Program-made: the position numbers and the translations under genes
Shown here: positions 52,727-61,486 of the stretch, in pieces
How positions within the stretch are numbered: position 1 is the stretch's first letter
Layout: every line of letters begins with the position of its first letter
NCBI GenBank assembly: GCA_029238935.1
Contig: JAQZBN010000021.1
Coordinates: forward strand, 1 to 61,766
Direction: 5' to 3'
DNA: 61,766 nt
Origin: Herbinix sp.
GTDB taxonomy: Bacteria; Bacillota; Clostridia; Lachnospirales; Lachnospiraceae
The notes under the pieces: generated by a model
The model's input: only the letters and a program-made list of their open reading frames with translations
What the model was told of the DNA's origin: nothing
Databases searched by the model: none

Positions 52727-53599
52727 CTATCGGCCTATTGGTATCCAAATTTCTTCCGAATAACTATGAGATGCTTCGCAGTAAGTTTCAAATTCTTGTG
52801 TTTTCATCCGTTCAAAGCCTGTCTGCGGAAACCATACTTGATAGATATATTCCCAAGTCTTATGTATCGCTTTCACAAATGAATCTGAATCCGCCGGAGG
52901 CGTATTGAATACAGCATATTGAGCGGAGGGTATCGTTATCCTTACACATTCATCATTAATATCATTAAAATCATCCACTTGGACACCAATAACATACGAG
53001 ATATCACCACTGTTAGCATCATGATCTGTAAGCATTCCAATATCCCATCGTAGAGCAGGATCTATTTTTTTTCCGATTTTATCATACAATTTACAAGCAT
53101 GATATTTGTTCCAGTGTTGCGGTGCATCAATTTTATTCGCATTGTTATGAAAGGAAGTCCGACAACGAAAACCTGCAAGCTTAAAGGATGGTTTTGATAC
53201 AAATCTTGGAGATATTCCAAAGTTTTCGAAACTATGTTCCTTAATGACATCAAATTTATGGAAGAGATTAAGGCTGTTTTTGGTTTCTCTGTACTGTATT
53301 GGAGATATCCCAAATTGATTCTTAAAAGCTCTAACAAAATTCTCGTGAGAATTGAACCCCCATGTAAAACCAATATCCTTGATGTATCTATGTCCAAAAG
53401 ATATCTCAATGGCTGCATTTGATAAACGTCTTTTCCGGATATACTCCATTGGCCCGCATCCAATCACTTTTTGAAAGAGTCTACAAAAATGATATATGGA
53501 ATAACCAGACATTTCAGATAACTCATTCATTGTGATTTCATTGTAAAGGTTGTTTTCGCAATAATTTATCACATTTTGCATAGTTTCATAGCAGTTCAC
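52727..53599 (-). CDS. AraC-family regulator with GyrI-like domain
   Basis: A 290-residue regulator. Residues 1-105 hold the AraC double helix-turn-helix (ITMNELSEMSGYSIYHFCRL and KDIGFTWGFNSHENFVRAFK, then SPIQYRE). Residues about 130-290 are a Rob/GyrI-like effector-binding domain (FVSKPSFKLAGFRCR, ITIPSAQYAVFNTPPADSDS). The start is GTG at 53599 with AGGTGA correctly spaced upstream; a frame extending to 53632 has no RBS of its own. It is read divergently from the coiled-coil gene at 53791 and probably controls the BtrH-like gene. Confidence 0.88.
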   Translation of the reverse strand: MNCYETMQNVINYCENNLYNEITMNELSEMSGYSIYHFCRLFQKVIGCGPMEYIRKRRLSNAAIEISFGHRYIKDIGFTWGFNSHENFVRAFKNQFGISPIQYRETKNSLNLFHKFDVIKEHSFENFGISPRFVSKPSFKLAGFRCRTSFHNNANKIDAPQHWNKYHACKLYDKIGKKIDPALRWDIGMLTDHDANSGDISYVIGVQVDDFNDINDECVRITIPSAQYAVFNTPPADSDSFVKAIHKTWEYIYQVWFPQTGFERMKTQEFETYCEASHSYSEEIWIPIGR

Positions 53600-53790
53600 G
53601 TTTATCACCTCACTGGTTTCATTATATAACACATAATCAAAGAATGCTTGATATTTTTTGCTAATTTACCCATTTTATTACAAAGGTTAAACGGTTATAG
53701 GAATGGCTGGAGGGACTGTCTTAAATAAAAGTTTAATTTGACTTGATTTCGTAATTATATTACAATAATACATAAGGGTGGGTGAATTTG

Positions 53791-54078
53791 ATGAACAATG
53801 ATGAAAAGATATTAGAGGCATTGAACGCTTTACAAAGTCATATGAGCGTTATAAGTAATAAGATGGACAGACTATCGGATCAGATTACTAATGTTGAATT
53901 GCACCTGGAAAATGTCACTGATAAAAGTATTGGACTTCTTATGGAGCAATATTATCCTAATGTTGAGAAATTGGATGATGTTATCAATAAAGTTGATGAA
54001 ATACAATTTGATCTTGGTGGAATTAAAAGAGTGGTGATATCTCATAGTAAAGATATTAATAATTTAATGAAAAAGTAA
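53791..54078 (+). CDS. small coiled-coil protein
   Basis: A 95-residue protein made of long amphipathic helices with heptad hydrophobic spacing (ILEALNALQSHMSVISNKMD and RLSDQITNVELHLENVTDKS). It probably forms a dimeric or trimeric coiled coil. No catalytic motif is present; similar small clostridial proteins are of unknown function. AAGGGTGGG selects ATG 53791 over GTG 53782. A terminator follows its stop at once. Confidence 0.78.
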   Translation: MNNDEKILEALNALQSHMSVISNKMDRLSDQITNVELHLENVTDKSIGLLMEQYYPNVEKLDDVINKVDEIQFDLGGIKRVVISHSKDINNLMKK

Positions 54079-54116
54079 AATAAGCTTACAGTCGCAGTAG
54101 ATTGTAAGCTTATTTT
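54079..54116 (+). terminator. terminator of the coiled-coil gene
   Basis: AATAAGCTTACA (54079-54090) pairs perfectly with TGTAAGCTTATT (54103-54114), and Ts follow. The rest of the gap to 54402 shows nothing I can support. Confidence 0.92.
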
Positions 54117-54402
54117 TTATTGAAAGTGTTGTTTCATCTTATATAGGATGTGAATAGTCTTGGCTCATAGTTTTTGATAAAGAAGATACATTATGAAACT
54201 TAGGATATAGTGTATCGTTCTAGTAACAATCTCCATTATTGTATTTACTTTTAATATTTCATTGAAATCAGTAACTAATTGTGTACAGTCTTCCAGTGTT
54301 TAGTAAAATGTTGATTGACATTTTATGGGAAATGATTATACTTATTTAAAGTTAAAGATTTCTGAACAATATATGTAATATTTCTGTAGGAGGAGGGGTA
54401 AT

Positions 54403-54978
54403 ATGGATGTTATTGTTATAGGCGGTTCGCCGGGAAATGGGAAAACAACAATTGGTAGTGACCTACATAAAAAATATGAAAGTCCATGGTTTGAATTTGG
54501 CTGGATTCCGGAGTTTACAATGTTAAACCCTCATACCAGAATCGGTATGAAGGAGGAAGAGCAGATGACTTTTGAGAATCTAGTTTTGGTAGTAAAAAAC
54601 TATCTCAAACATGGATTTGAAAATATCATATTAACTGATTTGAATGATATGAGAATGCTGGATATACCGGAATGTTTTAGCGAATATAATTATGTGATTT
54701 TCACCTTATATTCCGAAAATGATAACGTGATTAAAGATAGAATACTTAATCGGGATAATGGAAATGAGTATAAAAACTATGAGAAATCGATAGTAACAAA
54801 TAGAAAGATAAAAGCGAGAAAGCTATTACCAAATGAATATAAAATTCGATCAGATAATGCAACTCCTTCCGAGATTATTGATGAGATTTCCAGATTACTT
54901 TTAGCTCATAAGAAGGATTCGGATTTTAACTTAAGTGATTACAATAGAGAGGATTTCAGTACCTATATTACCGAATAG
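54403..54978 (+). CDS. P-loop small-molecule kinase-like protein
   Basis: A 191-residue protein with the Walker A loop IGGSPGNGKTT at residues 6-16 and a nucleotide-kinase-like layout. DLNDMRMLDIPECF and IKDRILNRDN suggest the middle strand and lid regions. It resembles AAA_33-type kinases that phosphorylate unknown metabolites. AGGAGGAGG lies before ATG 54403. It stands alone and is not closely similar to the P-loop proteins at 8462 and 22848. Confidence 0.78.
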   Translation: MDVIVIGGSPGNGKTTIGSDLHKKYESPWFEFGWIPEFTMLNPHTRIGMKEEEQMTFENLVLVVKNYLKHGFENIILTDLNDMRMLDIPECFSEYNYVIFTLYSENDNVIKDRILNRDNGNEYKNYEKSIVTNRKIKARKLLPNEYKIRSDNATPSEIIDEISRLLLAHKKDSDFNLSDYNREDFSTYITE

Positions 54979-55181
54979 TCTTAGGAGTTATTTATAATAA
55001 TCACTGATTCACATGAGTGAGAAAGAAATAATGCTTGGAGGCAATATAATTAAATTAGCATGCTATCTAAGTATCAAGCAGCAATCTTTTATATGTCCTT
55101 AAAGAGCTTTATGATTTTCTAATTGAATGGTGAAAGTACTTAGTCATGATTTGTTATATTTTATATGTGAGGTATGAATGA

Positions 55182-56057
55182 ATGAACGAACAAGAATATT
55201 ATTCTTTACTGGAATCGAAAAATACTAAAGTAAATTTTATATCAAAATATTTAGAATACCCAAAACACAATATTTCAGATTTTGTATATCACTTTACCTA
55301 TGGTGATGAATATTTAAGATTACTAAAACAGTTTAATCTTGAAAATATTGCAGGAGTAAATTCCACATTGGGTAAAGCGCTGAACATTATGAATTGGTTA
55401 AGCAAAAAAACATATTACTGTGGGTGCAGTAATCTTAGGGATAACGATATAAATTCGATCATTCAATATTCCTTTGACAAAGGATTTGATGGGGCTATCA
55501 ATTGTGAACATAAGGCAATTCTTTTATCCGATTTTTTGATCGCGTTGAAAATATATGCCCAACCTATCGTATTTGAAGATTATTCATTGAATAATACAAA
55601 GGATGAGATTATAAACATTAACTGTCATGTTTGTGTCAACGTTTATTTACAAGAAGAAGAGAAATGGGTTATGTTAGATCCATCTTTTAATGCCTATTTC
55701 ACTGATGAAAACGGAAACACGCTTAATATTTTTGATATGAAAAGGCTATTAAAAGACAATAGGTATATCAATTTGGCTCACTATTCATTAAATGGAAATA
55801 GTGATATATTTAGAAGTGCTTACCCTTCTAATTTTATTTATTCAATGGCTTTTCGTATGAGTATCTGGGATGGTAACGCAATAAACGAACGGACCTATGA
55901 ACAAAACATTTTATTTCCAACAGATGTTGATAATACAAGATATTATCGAATGAAGCAATTGGCTAATGGCATAGATATATCTGAAGTTGATAAAAATTAT
56001 GATAAGGTAAGGTATATATCCATTGATGAAGTACTTAGAAAACCTTTTTTTGATTAA
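55182..56057 (+). CDS. transglutaminase-like cysteine protein
   Basis: A 291-residue protein with the transglutaminase-like (papain-related) triad: Cys108 in GAINCEHKA, His149 in INCHVCVNVY, and Asp166 in MLDPSFN. The preceding NYNL-type region and the WVMLDPS ending of the motif fit the family. There is no signal peptide, so a cytoplasmic peptidase or amidase role is more likely than cell-wall crosslinking. GTGAGGT precedes ATG 55182. Substrate is unknown. Confidence 0.82.
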   Translation: MNEQEYYSLLESKNTKVNFISKYLEYPKHNISDFVYHFTYGDEYLRLLKQFNLENIAGVNSTLGKALNIMNWLSKKTYYCGCSNLRDNDINSIIQYSFDKGFDGAINCEHKAILLSDFLIALKIYAQPIVFEDYSLNNTKDEIININCHVCVNVYLQEEEKWVMLDPSFNAYFTDENGNTLNIFDMKRLLKDNRYINLAHYSLNGNSDIFRSAYPSNFIYSMAFRMSIWDGNAINERTYEQNILFPTDVDNTRYYRMKQLANGIDISEVDKNYDKVRYISIDEVLRKPFFD

Positions 56058-56085
56058 ATATCATATCGGGTGAATGAGATAAATA

Positions 56086-56116
56086 AGGGGTATCGCCTTA
56101 AATGGATACCTTATAT
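56086..56116 (+). terminator. weak hairpin terminator
   Basis: AAGGGGTATC pairs with GATACCTT across a short loop, followed by ATATTA. The stem is good but the T tract is poor. Confidence 0.4.
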
Positions 56117-56215
56117 TACAATTATCCAGCTCCCAAAACGACCGTGATTGGGAATAAGTAATGAGAATGAAAAGTTCTGAAAAATATAATGATGTTTTAT
56201 GAAGGAGATTAAATA

Positions 56216-56740
56216 ATGGCAAAGTTGGAAAAGTTCGAGATAGTAAAATGCGGGCCGTACAGGTTTATCGGAAAGGCTGTGTATGTTCGGAATGATTGGG
56301 GAAATCCACATAGCGCAACAGGAGAAATAATTCAAAGCGTATGGAAGGCGAAGGATTGGATTTTCAAAACCCTTGATGTAATGACGGAATATACTACGGA
56401 CGAGCCTTACGGTGGTGGTCTTTATATGTGGGATAAATATGAAGAAAAAAATCAATTAATAGGATACATTATCGGTAAATTCATGAAAGCAGATACTCCA
56501 GTCCCGCATGGTATGGATTATTTTGATATACCCGAAGGATTCATTGCCAAGGGATGGGGAGGTTATGTTGAGGGGGAGGTTAAAGATATACTCAGTAAAT
56601 CTGAAGAATATGCTGATGCGTCATGGTTTTGGGGCGGAGAAGTATTTACTGATTATGAAACGCTAGGTAACGGTGTTAATGTTGATGGTCTTAGCGGATA
56701 TTTCATTTCGTGTACATTAAAAGAAACACCGCAAGCGTAG
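56216..56740 (+). CDS. stand-alone effector-binding domain protein
   Basis: A 174-residue protein consisting only of a GyrI/SOUL-like effector-binding domain. It shares the stretch GKFMKADTPVPHGMDYFD with the C-terminal domain of the AraC regulator at 15347 (GRFMKADTPVPEGFIYFD). FIGKAVYV at its start is the usual first strand of the fold. Stand-alone forms may bind or hydrolyse small molecules. GAAGGAG lies before ATG 56216. It stands alone here, so its partner is not visible. Confidence 0.82.
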   Translation: MAKLEKFEIVKCGPYRFIGKAVYVRNDWGNPHSATGEIIQSVWKAKDWIFKTLDVMTEYTTDEPYGGGLYMWDKYEEKNQLIGYIIGKFMKADTPVPHGMDYFDIPEGFIAKGWGGYVEGEVKDILSKSEEYADASWFWGGEVFTDYETLGNGVNVDGLSGYFISCTLKETPQA

Positions 56741-57260
56741 GCGCAAAATTTATTATTGGCTGAAAGAAAAAATGAACTGTATATTATAAGCAAAATGAAA
56801 TGCTATACAGGATTTAACTCATTACATAATGGTACGTCTCATCTTCGTTATACTAATTCTATTGTAGGTAACAGCCATCGCTATAAGCATCTGGAATACT
56901 ACTTACCCACAGAAAGCCATTGAACATATGTGATCCCGTGAGAGAAAGCTTTCATGATGAATTGTAATAACATGTTGCTCCTCTTGGATGGGAACATATA
57001 AACTTCCTGAGGGAATACACATTTTAATGTACGGAATATGTCTGAGTCAGATGAATTAAGACCGTTAATAATAAGCAGTGAAAGGGATATCGCCTTAACA
57101 TGAGTAAAATATTCAATATTTAACCTGTTATTCCTTAGAATGGTTATGTCAGAAATATTGGCGACACCCCAATAATATAAGTGGTGAAAACTTATGTAAA
57201 TTAAGCTTTTACCATTTTTTTTGATAAATAACTTTATTTTCCACATATTTCATTTAACGA
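56741..57260 (+). other. non-coding stretch before the ABC-2 exporter
   Basis: I see no supportable gene. A minus-strand frame of 115 codons (56899-57246) lacks an RBS and a recognisable motif. The stretch may be gene debris. Confidence 0.35.
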
Positions 57261-57288
57261 TTGATATTAATTTAAATTGTGCTATAAT
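57261..57288 (+). promoter_or_regulatory. promoter of the ABC-2 exporter operon
   Basis: TTGATA (57261-57266) and TATAAT (57283-57288) are 16 bp apart, with TGC immediately before the -10 (extended -10). A small hairpin, GCCTT-AAAA-AAGGC, and a 125-base untranslated leader follow. Confidence 0.65.
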
Positions 57289-57412
57289 ACTCTTTGCCTT
57301 AAAAAAGGCACAACTAAATATATTTAACCTTCGGTATTTTGACTGGTAAAACCCAGCAAAACCAGGCCGACTTGGAAAGATATGAAAATATAACTACCAG
57401 GAGGAAGCAACG

Positions 57413-58240
57413 ATGATTACGATGGAACATGTATGTAAATCGTACAAAGTAGCAAAAAGAAATGCAGGAATGAAAGAAGCCTGTAAATCACTATTTCGTA
57501 GAGAGACCGAGACGATACGAGCATTATCTGATGTAAGCTTTACCATTCAAGATGGTGAGATGGTAGGTTACATCGGCCCGAATGGTGCCGGCAAAAGCTC
57601 TACAATCAAAATTCTAAGTGGAATATTAACACCCGAAAGCGGAAGATGCTTGGTGGATGGGCGTATACCGTGGAAAGATCGCATTGAACATGTAAAACAG
57701 ATTGGTGTGGTCTTTGGTCAACGTTCGCAGCTGTGGTGGGATATTCCTGTCATCGATTCATTCGAGCTATTGAAAAAAATCTATGCGATATCATCCCCTA
57801 ATTACAATCATAATCTAGAGGAACTCACGGAATTATTACAATTAAAGGAGTTATTAAGGACGCCTACGAGACAATTGTCACTAGGACAACGAATGAGGTG
57901 TGAAATTGCAGCATCATTACTGCATCAACCAAAAATTTTGTTCCTGGATGAACCAACCATTGGTCTGGATGCGGTTTCTAAATTAGCAGTACGAGATTTT
58001 ATCTTAAAACAAAATAGGGAGCATAAAACGACTGTCATTCTAACAACTCATGATATGCAAGATATAGAGGCTTTAGCAAATCGCGTTATACTGATTGGAA
58101 AAGGCAGGGTACTCCTAGATGGAACATTAGAACATATGCGGCAAATTGTTACAGAATCTGATCATGATGAAGAGAGAGAGAATAACTTAAGCCTTGATCA
58201 TATAGTTGCGAATTTGTATCGTAGCTTACAAATTCTATAG
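57413..58240 (+). CDS. ABC-2-type exporter ATPase
   Basis: A 275-residue ATPase. Walker A is GYIGPNGAGKSSTIK, the signature is LSLGQRMRCEIAASLL, and Walker B is KILFLDEPTIGLDAV, with the H-loop TTHDMQDIEA. The LSLGQ form is typical of ATPases paired with PF06182-type permeases. The export substrate is unknown. GGAGG lies before ATG 57413. The two permease genes follow with a nine-base gap and then a four-base overlap of frames, so the three form one operon. Confidence 0.93.
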   Translation: MITMEHVCKSYKVAKRNAGMKEACKSLFRRETETIRALSDVSFTIQDGEMVGYIGPNGAGKSSTIKILSGILTPESGRCLVDGRIPWKDRIEHVKQIGVVFGQRSQLWWDIPVIDSFELLKKIYAISSPNYNHNLEELTELLQLKELLRTPTRQLSLGQRMRCEIAASLLHQPKILFLDEPTIGLDAVSKLAVRDFILKQNREHKTTVILTTHDMQDIEALANRVILIGKGRVLLDGTLEHMRQIVTESDHDEERENNLSLDHIVANLYRSLQIL

Positions 58241-58249
58241 GAGGGTGCC

Positions 58250-59053
58250 GTGAACATATATTATTACTTTTTTCGTATACGATTTCATATTGGACTACAA
58301 TACCGGGCAGCATCCATTACATCCCTGATTACACAATTTCTTTGGGGTTTCATGGAGTGTCTTGCCTATAAAGCTCTTTTGGATACCAATGCAATAGCAT
58401 TTCCAATGGAATTTTCGGCTCTGGTATCCTATATCTGGTTAAAAGAAGCTTTCCTGGCTTTGTTCACAACTTGGATGACAGACAATGATATCTTTTCCAT
58501 GATCATTGACGGAGGTATTGCTTATGAATTATGCAGACCGGTTTCCATTTATAGTATGTGGTATTCCAAAAATATTGGTGGAAGGCTAGCAGCGGCTGCA
58601 TTAAGATGCGGACCAATCATTTTGGTGGCACTGCTTTTGCCCAAGCCGTTCAGATTAATATTTCCTAAGAGTATGTTAAGCTTAAGCTTATTCATTGTTA
58701 CGATGTTTCTAGGTCTTTGTGTTACTGTTGCCTTTTGTATGCTAGTATACATATTGTCTTTCTTTACCATATCCCCGCAAGGTTTACGAATGGTATTAAC
58801 CGGTGCAGTGGAATTTCTATCAGGTGCAATAATACCACTTCCATTTATACCGAATCCGGTGAGGGGAATCCTTGAACTACTTCCTTTTGCCTCCATGCAG
58901 AATGTACCATTACGAATTTATAGTGGAGATTTAAGAGGAATAGCTATGGTAAATGCAATCGTTTTGCAGATATTCTGGATAGTTGCACTGGTTCTCTTCG
59001 GTAAAGCACTCTGTAAATTGGCAGAACGGCGAGTTGTCGTACAGGGAGGTTGA
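58250..59053 (+). CDS. ABC-2-type exporter permease (first)
   Basis: A 267-residue membrane protein with about six membrane helices. The N-terminal RIRFHIGLQYRAASITSLIT and the later ISPQGLRMVLTGAVEFLSGA fit the PF06182 (ABC_export) family. Start GTG 58250 follows AGGAGGG. It is probably one half of a heterodimeric channel with the next gene product, powered by the ATPase at 57413. Its 3' end overlaps the next reading frame near 59050. Confidence 0.88.
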   Translation: MNIYYYFFRIRFHIGLQYRAASITSLITQFLWGFMECLAYKALLDTNAIAFPMEFSALVSYIWLKEAFLALFTTWMTDNDIFSMIIDGGIAYELCRPVSIYSMWYSKNIGGRLAAAALRCGPIILVALLLPKPFRLIFPKSMLSLSLFIVTMFLGLCVTVAFCMLVYILSFFTISPQGLRMVLTGAVEFLSGAIIPLPFIPNPVRGILELLPFASMQNVPLRIYSGDLRGIAMVNAIVLQIFWIVALVLFGKALCKLAERRVVVQGG

Positions 59054-59055
59054 TT

Positions 59056-59850
59056 ATGATAATGATTAGAAATATATCACTATACTTTATGTATATTTCA
59101 GCTATTTTACGAAGTACCATGCAATATAAAATATCCTTTCTATTGATGGTAATCGGTCGATTTCTGGTGGCCTTCAACAGTTTCCTTGGACTATATTTTC
59201 TTTTCTCTGGATTTTCAGAAATTAAAGGATATACTTATGGTGATATTTTACTATGCTTCTCGGTAATGCAAATGTCATTTTCTTTATCCGAATGTTTTGC
59301 CAGTGGATTTTCTGCTTTTTCGGGTATTGTTAAGAGAGGTGATTTCGATCGAATATTGCTGCGTCCATGTAGTCCGATTTTGCAGGTACTTGGTACAAAA
59401 TTTGAACTTGGAAGAATTGGACCAATGGTAACAGCAGTTTTAATGCTTGTTTTTGGCATCCAAAACAGCCAAATAAATTGGACAATCGGCAAAATAGCTG
59501 CGTTGTTGTTGATGATAATTGGTGGAACACTATTATTTACCGGATTATTCATGATCGGAGCTACCATTTGTTTTTTTTCAATCGAAGAGTCAGGCTCTAT
59601 GAATGTTTTAACTTATGGTGCAAAAGAGCATGGTAAATATCCGATTGACATTTACGGGAAAGGTATGATGCGGTTTTGTACCTATATCGTTCCCTATACT
59701 TTAGTACAGTTTTATCCACTACAATATCTGCTGGGGAAAACTGAAAAATTGCTATATGCATTTTACCCTCTAGGAACATTAATATTTTTATTGATTTGTT
59801 ATGCATTCTGGCGGTTTGGAATACATCGTTACCAATCGTCCGGATCATGA
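59056..59850 (+). CDS. ABC-2-type exporter permease (second)
   Basis: A 264-residue membrane protein with about six helices, of the same PF06182 family as the preceding gene. The N-terminal SAILRSTMQYKISFLLMVIG matches the family opening. A conserved inside loop GIVKRGDFDRILLRPCSPIL, typical of these permeases, is present. ATG 59056 follows GGGAGGT at 59044-59050; an ATG at 59062 is a possible alternative. With the other permease and the ATPase it makes one exporter. Confidence 0.88.
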   Translation: MIMIRNISLYFMYISAILRSTMQYKISFLLMVIGRFLVAFNSFLGLYFLFSGFSEIKGYTYGDILLCFSVMQMSFSLSECFASGFSAFSGIVKRGDFDRILLRPCSPILQVLGTKFELGRIGPMVTAVLMLVFGIQNSQINWTIGKIAALLLMIIGGTLLFTGLFMIGATICFFSIEESGSMNVLTYGAKEHGKYPIDIYGKGMMRFCTYIVPYTLVQFYPLQYLLGKTEKLLYAFYPLGTLIFLLICYAFWRFGIHRYQSSGS

Positions 59851-60056
59851 AATGAGATAAAGCCAAAAGGAGAGTTGTAGAGCATGGGTTCTGCATCAAT
59901 AGAGTTTGATCAGAATTGATGGGAGATGGGAATGGTCGCTATTCGTTATGATTATTCTACTAATACCACAATTTTTCAGGATACCGTTTTTCCTTAAAAG
60001 AAGTAGTCACTAACTCACAGTGCGATTTTATTAATACTATATTTTGATATATTATA

Positions 60057-60096
60057 AATGCAGTTCCTTGAAAATTTTACAGGAACTGCATTATAT
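60057..60096 (+). terminator. terminator downstream of the exporter operon
   Basis: ATGCAGTTCCT pairs perfectly with AGGAACTGCAT, followed by TATATATTT. It lies 200 bases after the last permease gene. The rest of the gap to 60303 has only a small inverted repeat, ACAATT-ATTATG-AATTGT, at about 60219-60236. Confidence 0.78.
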
Positions 60097-60303
60097 ATTT
60101 ATACGAATGATATTTATAGATGAGGACAATTAAGTATGAGGACTATTAATATTTACAATTATTATAATAATTTTACAATAGTTCCATAATTTATTTGATT
60201 ATATGATAAAATCTTGATACAATTATTATGAATTGTAGGGATTCGCCGTGTGGTAACGCTTCTATAGAGCAAATATGTATATAGATTATTGAGAGGACAT
60301 TAT

Positions 60304-60864
60304 ATGAAAAAAACAACTTTTATATTTATTCTTTTTCTTTTTATTTTAATTATGATGACTGCTTGTTCGAAACAATCTGACTTCAAAGATACAGATGAAA
60401 ATTATGTATTTACGTTTGATGACATTAATAATCTTGATAAAGATAATTATATTAGCAAGACGCTCGAGAATGGGAAGGATTATTTTTTTACGAAAAGTAA
60501 TACAAAATTGAATGGTTTTAATTGTTTGTATGGTATCGTTTTGTATGATGAAAATGAAAATAAAGTAAAGCTAACTACATGTGTAGACTTACTGCCTAAT
60601 ACAGAAAAAGCTAGTCAATTATTTAAAAGTAGTATTAAGATAGTTCAGTTTTTATATGATTCTAGCGTTAAAGATGTAAATACAAGCGAATATGAAGTTG
60701 ATGAATTATTAATTATTGAATCCGAGGATTATTTTACAATAATATTAAGTAAAGATAATTTGTTTTATAAAATAGAAATTGATGGATTGTTAGTACATGA
60801 AGAGCAAGTGAAGGAAAATCTTTTGAAAAAAGTAAATAACGTGTTTAATACTAATCTAGAATGA
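60304..60864 (+). CDS. putative lipoprotein of unknown function
   Basis: A 186-residue protein with a lipoprotein signal: KKT start, a long hydrophobic stretch, and lipobox MTAC. The mature part is acidic and lysine-rich (DFKDTDENYVFTFDDINNLD) with no recognised domain. GAGAGG selects ATG 60304 over the TTG at 60289. It is 60 bases before a small membrane protein gene and may be co-transcribed with it. Confidence 0.75.
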   Translation: MKKTTFIFILFLFILIMMTACSKQSDFKDTDENYVFTFDDINNLDKDNYISKTLENGKDYFFTKSNTKLNGFNCLYGIVLYDENENKVKLTTCVDLLPNTEKASQLFKSSIKIVQFLYDSSVKDVNTSEYEVDELLIIESEDYFTIILSKDNLFYKIEIDGLLVHEEQVKENLLKKVNNVFNTNLE

Positions 60865-60924
60865 AAGATTGGATTTGTGTCTACATTATTGACACAAGTC
60901 CAAATTAACAGAGGTGAATTGGAT

Positions 60925-61212
60925 ATGGAGAACAAATATAGGACATGGCATAAAATACAAGGTATAAGCTGTATAAGCTTTGCGATTTTTATGATTTTCT
61001 TATACGGGATGATATATGCTGAGTTTTCATATAGATCCATTATTATTATGGCTGTTATTGCAATAGCTTCGCTGATAACAACGACAACTGCAGGCTTAAT
61101 TAGATCCTTTATTGGACATAAAATGGGACTTAAAACAACTAAAAAAGATTGGGTGATAGTAGGTATGGCCCTTATTCTTGTCATTATATATCTTATATTT
61201 AAATACCTTTAA
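60925..61212 (+). CDS. small membrane protein
   Basis: A 95-residue protein with three hydrophobic segments (SCISFAIFMIFLYGMIYAEF, IIIMAVIAIASLITTTTAGL, and WVIVGMALILVIIYLIF). The first residues are polar and probably cytoplasmic. No family is recognised. GAGGTGA at 60911-60917 selects ATG 60925 over an ATG at 60877 without an RBS. It could work with the lipoprotein encoded just upstream. Confidence 0.72.
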   Translation: MENKYRTWHKIQGISCISFAIFMIFLYGMIYAEFSYRSIIIMAVIAIASLITTTTAGLIRSFIGHKMGLKTTKKDWVIVGMALILVIIYLIFKYL

Positions 61213-61486
61213 ACATTCTTTGTTGCTTTATAGAATAGAAGACTAAGTAATAAATTATGAATGACGGTATGAAAATTTATCTGATATTAAAAACAATATG
61301 TCTAAAAAGATTTTATAAACGAGTTAACAAATATATTAACATACAATGACGATTGTTCTTTTGTACCAATATTAGTGATTAAAGCCTACCGCTCGTTAGT
61401 TCTTTCTATTTTTTGGGGGCTTATATTTATAAGAGCAATCGTATCTATTAACACTAATAATAATGTAGAAAAATCTAGGAGGAATA

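Noticed and set aside
56899..57246. Minus-strand ORF of 115 codons
   Set aside because: No RBS, no recognisable motif, and located in a debris-like gap of the opposite strand to all its neighbours.
57289..57412. Riboswitch in the exporter leader
   Set aside because: The leader has one short hairpin and CCAG/GGCC-rich bits but no pattern matching a riboswitch class I know, and no terminator before the gene.
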